A DNA stretch of 64,000 bases, taken from the NCBI RefSeq assembly GCF_025947225.1, contig NZ_CP110005.1, positions 1,860,001 through 1,924,000 on the forward strand. The letters are read 5' to 3'. This stretch comes from Flavobacterium sp. N2270. Its GTDB lineage: Bacteria; Bacteroidota; Bacteroidia; Flavobacteriales; Flavobacteriaceae. The notes under the pieces were generated by a model, which was not told the DNA's origin, ran no database searches, and saw only the letters and a program-made list of their open reading frames with translations. The first letter of the stretch is position 1. Every line of letters starts with the position of its first letter. The translations under genes and the position numbers were made by a program. This document shows, piece by piece, positions 61,680-64,000 of the stretch.

Positions 61680-62924
61680 CTAATACCAACGCTTTTTATT
61701 CTTCTTTGAAGCTTCTGATTTTCTTGAATTATTATTTTTCTTTTTATTTCTTAAATCAGGTTTAGAACCTTCTTTTGCAGCTTCATTGTTCCATGGATAA
61801 GGATGATCTTTAACTTCCTTAACCTTCATTCTAATTAATCGCTCAATTTCTGTTAGATAAACTCTTTCGTCTTTTCCGCAAAAAGTAAGTGCAATGCCTG
61901 AGTTTCCAGCTCTACCGGTTCTTCCAATTCTATGAACATAGGTTTCAGATATATTAGGTAAATCAAAATTAATCACATAAGGTAAATTATCAATATCAAT
62001 TCCTCTTGCTGCAATATCAGTAGCTACTAATATAGAAATTTCTTGATTTTTAAATTGATCTAAAACGTCTTGTCTAGAAGTTTGAGATTTATCGCCATGA
62101 ATTGCGGCGCAAGTAACACCTTGTTTTGTTAATGTTTTTACAACATTATCAGCACCATGTTTTGTTCTGGTAAAAACAAGTGCATTTTTAATTCCATCAT
62201 TTCTAATAATGTGGTATAATAACTTTCGTTTATCTCCTTTTTCAACAAAATAAACTTTTTGAGTTACATTATCAGCTGTACTCGAAACAGGATCAGTTAT
62301 AATATATTTTGGTCTTGTTAAAAATGCATCGGCAAGCTCTCTAACTGCAATTGGCATAGTTGCAGAAAACATAAGTGTTTGTCTGTTTTCGGGAGTTAAT
62401 TTAATAATTTTCTTTACATCATTAATAAAACCCATATCTAGCATTTGATCTGCTTCGTCTAAAACCAAATGGTGTAAATGGTTTAAATCTACAAATCCTT
62501 GCTTGTGTAAATCTAATAATCTTCCCGGTGTAGCAATTAATACATCAACACCTTTTTTTAATTGGTCCACTTGTGGATTTTGATTAACGCCTCCATAAAT
62601 AACCATCGATTTAATATTGGTATATTTTCCGTAATCATTAAAACTATCGCAAATTTGATGGGCTAATTCTCTTGTGGGAGTAACAACAAGCGTTCTAATT
62701 CTTTTCGCTTTTTTTGCAGAACCTACAACTTTATGAATATAATTAATAATAGGAATAGCAAAAGCACCTGTTTTACCAGTTCCTGTTTGTGCACAAGCAA
62801 CTAAATCCTGACCTTTTAATACTTCCGGAATGGCTTGTTCCTGTATTGAAGTAGGAGCAGCATAACCTAAATCATTTAAAGCTTCTTGTATTGGGTTTAT
62901 TAAATTTAATTCGTTAAAAGTCAT
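61680..62924 (-). CDS. DEAD-box RNA helicase (RhlE-like)
   Basis: The 414-residue protein holds all helicase motifs: Q-motif (PTSIQEQAIP), AQTGTGKTGAF, PTRELAHQI, DEADQMLD, SATMP, GRTGRAGNSG and the HRIGRTGR arginine pair. The tail is a short Lys/Asn-rich basic extension, as in RhlE. It unwinds RNA in ribosome assembly or mRNA decay; the cold-inducible members have this form. It has its own upstream region of about 100 bases. Confidence 0.93.
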   Translation of the reverse strand: MTFNELNLINPIQEALNDLGYAAPTSIQEQAIPEVLKGQDLVACAQTGTGKTGAFAIPIINYIHKVVGSAKKAKRIRTLVVTPTRELAHQICDSFNDYGKYTNIKSMVIYGGVNQNPQVDQLKKGVDVLIATPGRLLDLHKQGFVDLNHLHHLVLDEADQMLDMGFINDVKKIIKLTPENRQTLMFSATMPIAVRELADAFLTRPKYIITDPVSSTADNVTQKVYFVEKGDKRKLLYHIIRNDGIKNALVFTRTKHGADNVVKTLTKQGVTCAAIHGDKSQTSRQDVLDQFKNQEISILVATDIAARGIDIDNLPYVINFDLPNISETYVHRIGRTGRAGNSGIALTFCGKDERVYLTEIERLIRMKVKEVKDHPYPWNNEAAKEGSKPDLRNKKKNNNSRKSEASKKNKKRWY

Positions 62925-63021
62925 TTTGTATATTTTTGTAAAGTAATGAAAGTTAGTAATTTAAATTAACTTTTCATATTTGTATTTTTTATTTATTGAT
63001 GTTTTGTTGACTTTATATTAA

Positions 63022-63999
63022 TTACGATTTCATAAAATCAGTAATCATATAAGCTATCAGTTTTCCTGTTAAATGGTTGTTATTACTTTCGTCTAATGTT
63101 GGTGCACCTTCACAAATATGAATGTATGAAGCATTTTTATTTGAAGCAAAATGATGAATAAATTGTCTTGCTTGTTGCACGCTAAATCCGCTTAAAGTCA
63201 TAGCACTGGTATGAATTCCAGGAATTGCATCTAAGTCTATTTCAATTCCAAATGGATCGTTTTTAACAAACTGTAAAGCTTCATCTAATTGGTTTTCATA
63301 TGTTTTTTCTTTACGAATTTCAATTTCTTCATAGGTTGCAAACTTAACTCTTGAAGCAATTTCTTTAATTGTATGCTGAACTCCTTTAGAAATATAACTT
63401 TCATGTAATCCAAATATGAAATATTTCTTTAAAAAACCTTCTTCATACGCATAGCTAAATCCATTACCAGAATGTCTTCCTTCAAGAATTCTAAAATCGG
63501 TATGAGGATCAAAATTTACAGCATTTACAGGTTTTCCTTTTGCAAGAGCAAGGCCTTTAATATTTCCGTAAGCATTATTATGTCCGCCTCCTATAATTAT
63601 TGGTTTTTTTCCCGCTTTAATGATTTGATGAATGACATGAGATACTTCTTTGTCAATTTTTTCAACTAAACTGAATAATTGTTTTCTTTCCTCTTTATTT
63701 GAGGCATCTAAGTTTTCAGCTAAAGTCATTTCATTCTCAACATTTAGTTCGCCAAGTAGTATAAGATTACTTCCTTTACAAAATTTATTATGTTGAATGT
63801 TTACTAAACTTTTTAAAGTTGAATCAAATGCAGTTGATGTTCCTGCTCTTCCTCTGTTAGCTCTTACGCCAATATCTTCAGGAATTCCTAATAAAACATA
63901 TTGAGCTGAAGAATCTTTAATGAAGTTAAAAGCATCAACATCTGGTGGAATAAGTTGAATTTTTTCGCCAAATTTTATTTCCCCGCTTCGGTGTTGAGT
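63022..63999 (-). CDS. Formimidoylglutamase-like arginase-family enzyme (5' end outside window)
   Basis: The frame runs on without a stop to the window end, so the start lies beyond it and the ATG at 63729 is internal. Arginase-family manganese ligands are visible: GGGHNNAYG, NFDPHTDFR and EIDLDAIPG. The upstream part (IPPDVDAFNFIKDSSAQYVLLGIPEDIGVRANRGRAG) is like flavobacterial formimidoylglutamases, which release formamide from N-formimidoylglutamate in histidine breakdown. Agmatinase or arginase cannot be fully excluded. The C-terminus is complete. Confidence 0.8.
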   Translation of the reverse strand, partial: TQHRSGEIKFGEKIQLIPPDVDAFNFIKDSSAQYVLLGIPEDIGVRANRGRAGTSTAFDSTLKSLVNIQHNKFCKGSNLILLGELNVENEMTLAENLDASNKEERKQLFSLVEKIDKEVSHVIHQIIKAGKKPIIIGGGHNNAYGNIKGLALAKGKPVNAVNFDPHTDFRILEGRHSGNGFSYAYEEGFLKKYFIFGLHESYISKGVQHTIKEIASRVKFATYEEIEIRKEKTYENQLDEALQFVKNDPFGIEIDLDAIPGIHTSAMTLSGFSVQQARQFIHHFASNKNASYIHICEGAPTLDESNNNHLTGKLIAYMITDFMKS

Positions 64000-64000
64000 T

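Overview
The window reads as a chromosomal segment of a member of the Flavobacteriaceae (Bacteroidota), most likely Flavobacterium or a close relative. The evidence is the AT-rich base composition, promoters of the Bacteroidota type (TTG, about 19 bases, TAnnTTTG), a secreted nuclease with a type IX secretion sorting tail, a TonB-dependent receptor with a carboxypeptidase-like N-terminal domain, a fused alpha/beta 2-oxoacid dehydrogenase E1, a 60-residue flavobacterial membrane protein, and an rRNA 3' end reading GGAACACCTCCTTTCT.

Layout. 1-18.4 kb: a YfhO-type membrane protein (cut by the window start) with a glycosyltransferase behind it, a Smr-domain protein, a sugar-type MFS transporter, a cysteine desulfurase, the fused E1, a large outer-membrane protein with a decayed M1-peptidase region, a secreted endonuclease, an M42 peptidase and a DUF4294 protein. 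18.4-24.35 kb: a complete rRNA operon (16S, tRNA-Ile, tRNA-Ala, 23S, 5S) behind three tandem promoters. 24.6-26.2 kb: a small accessory island made of an orphan Rhs-type tip with a zinc-protease signature, a lipoprotein gene two bases behind it, and a dispersed repeat. 26.2-45.8 kb: mostly housekeeping and cell-surface genes, including a TonB receptor, an ArsC-like protein, a CPBP protease, menE, M1 and S9 peptidases, an RluA-type pseudouridine synthase, a Cys-rich lipoprotein, an acyl-CoA carboxylase beta subunit, prfB with its programmed frameshift, ltaE, a YbaB protein, a cysteine synthase family enzyme and a flavin oxidoreductase. 45.84-46.02 kb: the SRP RNA with a textbook promoter and a terminator. 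46-64 kb: a dipeptide epimerase-like enzyme, an SDR, fsa, a TlpA-like lipoprotein without its cysteines, two ABC-F proteins, an OmpA lipoprotein, a GT2, an HsdR_N protein next to holA, a hybrid histidine kinase, a TauE exporter, a DEAD-box helicase and a formimidoylglutamase cut by the window end.

How the parts work together. The fused E1 and the methylcrotonyl-CoA-carboxylase-like beta subunit fit branched-chain amino acid breakdown, and formimidoylglutamase fits histidine breakdown. menE belongs to menaquinone synthesis. Many secreted or outer-membrane peptidases and lipoproteins fit a heterotroph living on polymers and peptides. Most genes are single units or pairs separated by strong hairpin terminators, often shared between convergent genes.

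The most unusual items are the Rhs-tip/lipoprotein pair, the triplicated rRNA promoter-leader module whose start region resembles that of the SRP RNA promoter, an ABC-F protein whose degenerate motifs all fall in one composite ATP site, a glycosyltransferase whose conserved N-terminus lies upstream of any ATG/GTG/TTG, the pseudo-M1 outer-membrane protein, and a small inverted-repeat element that supplies the stop codon of menE.
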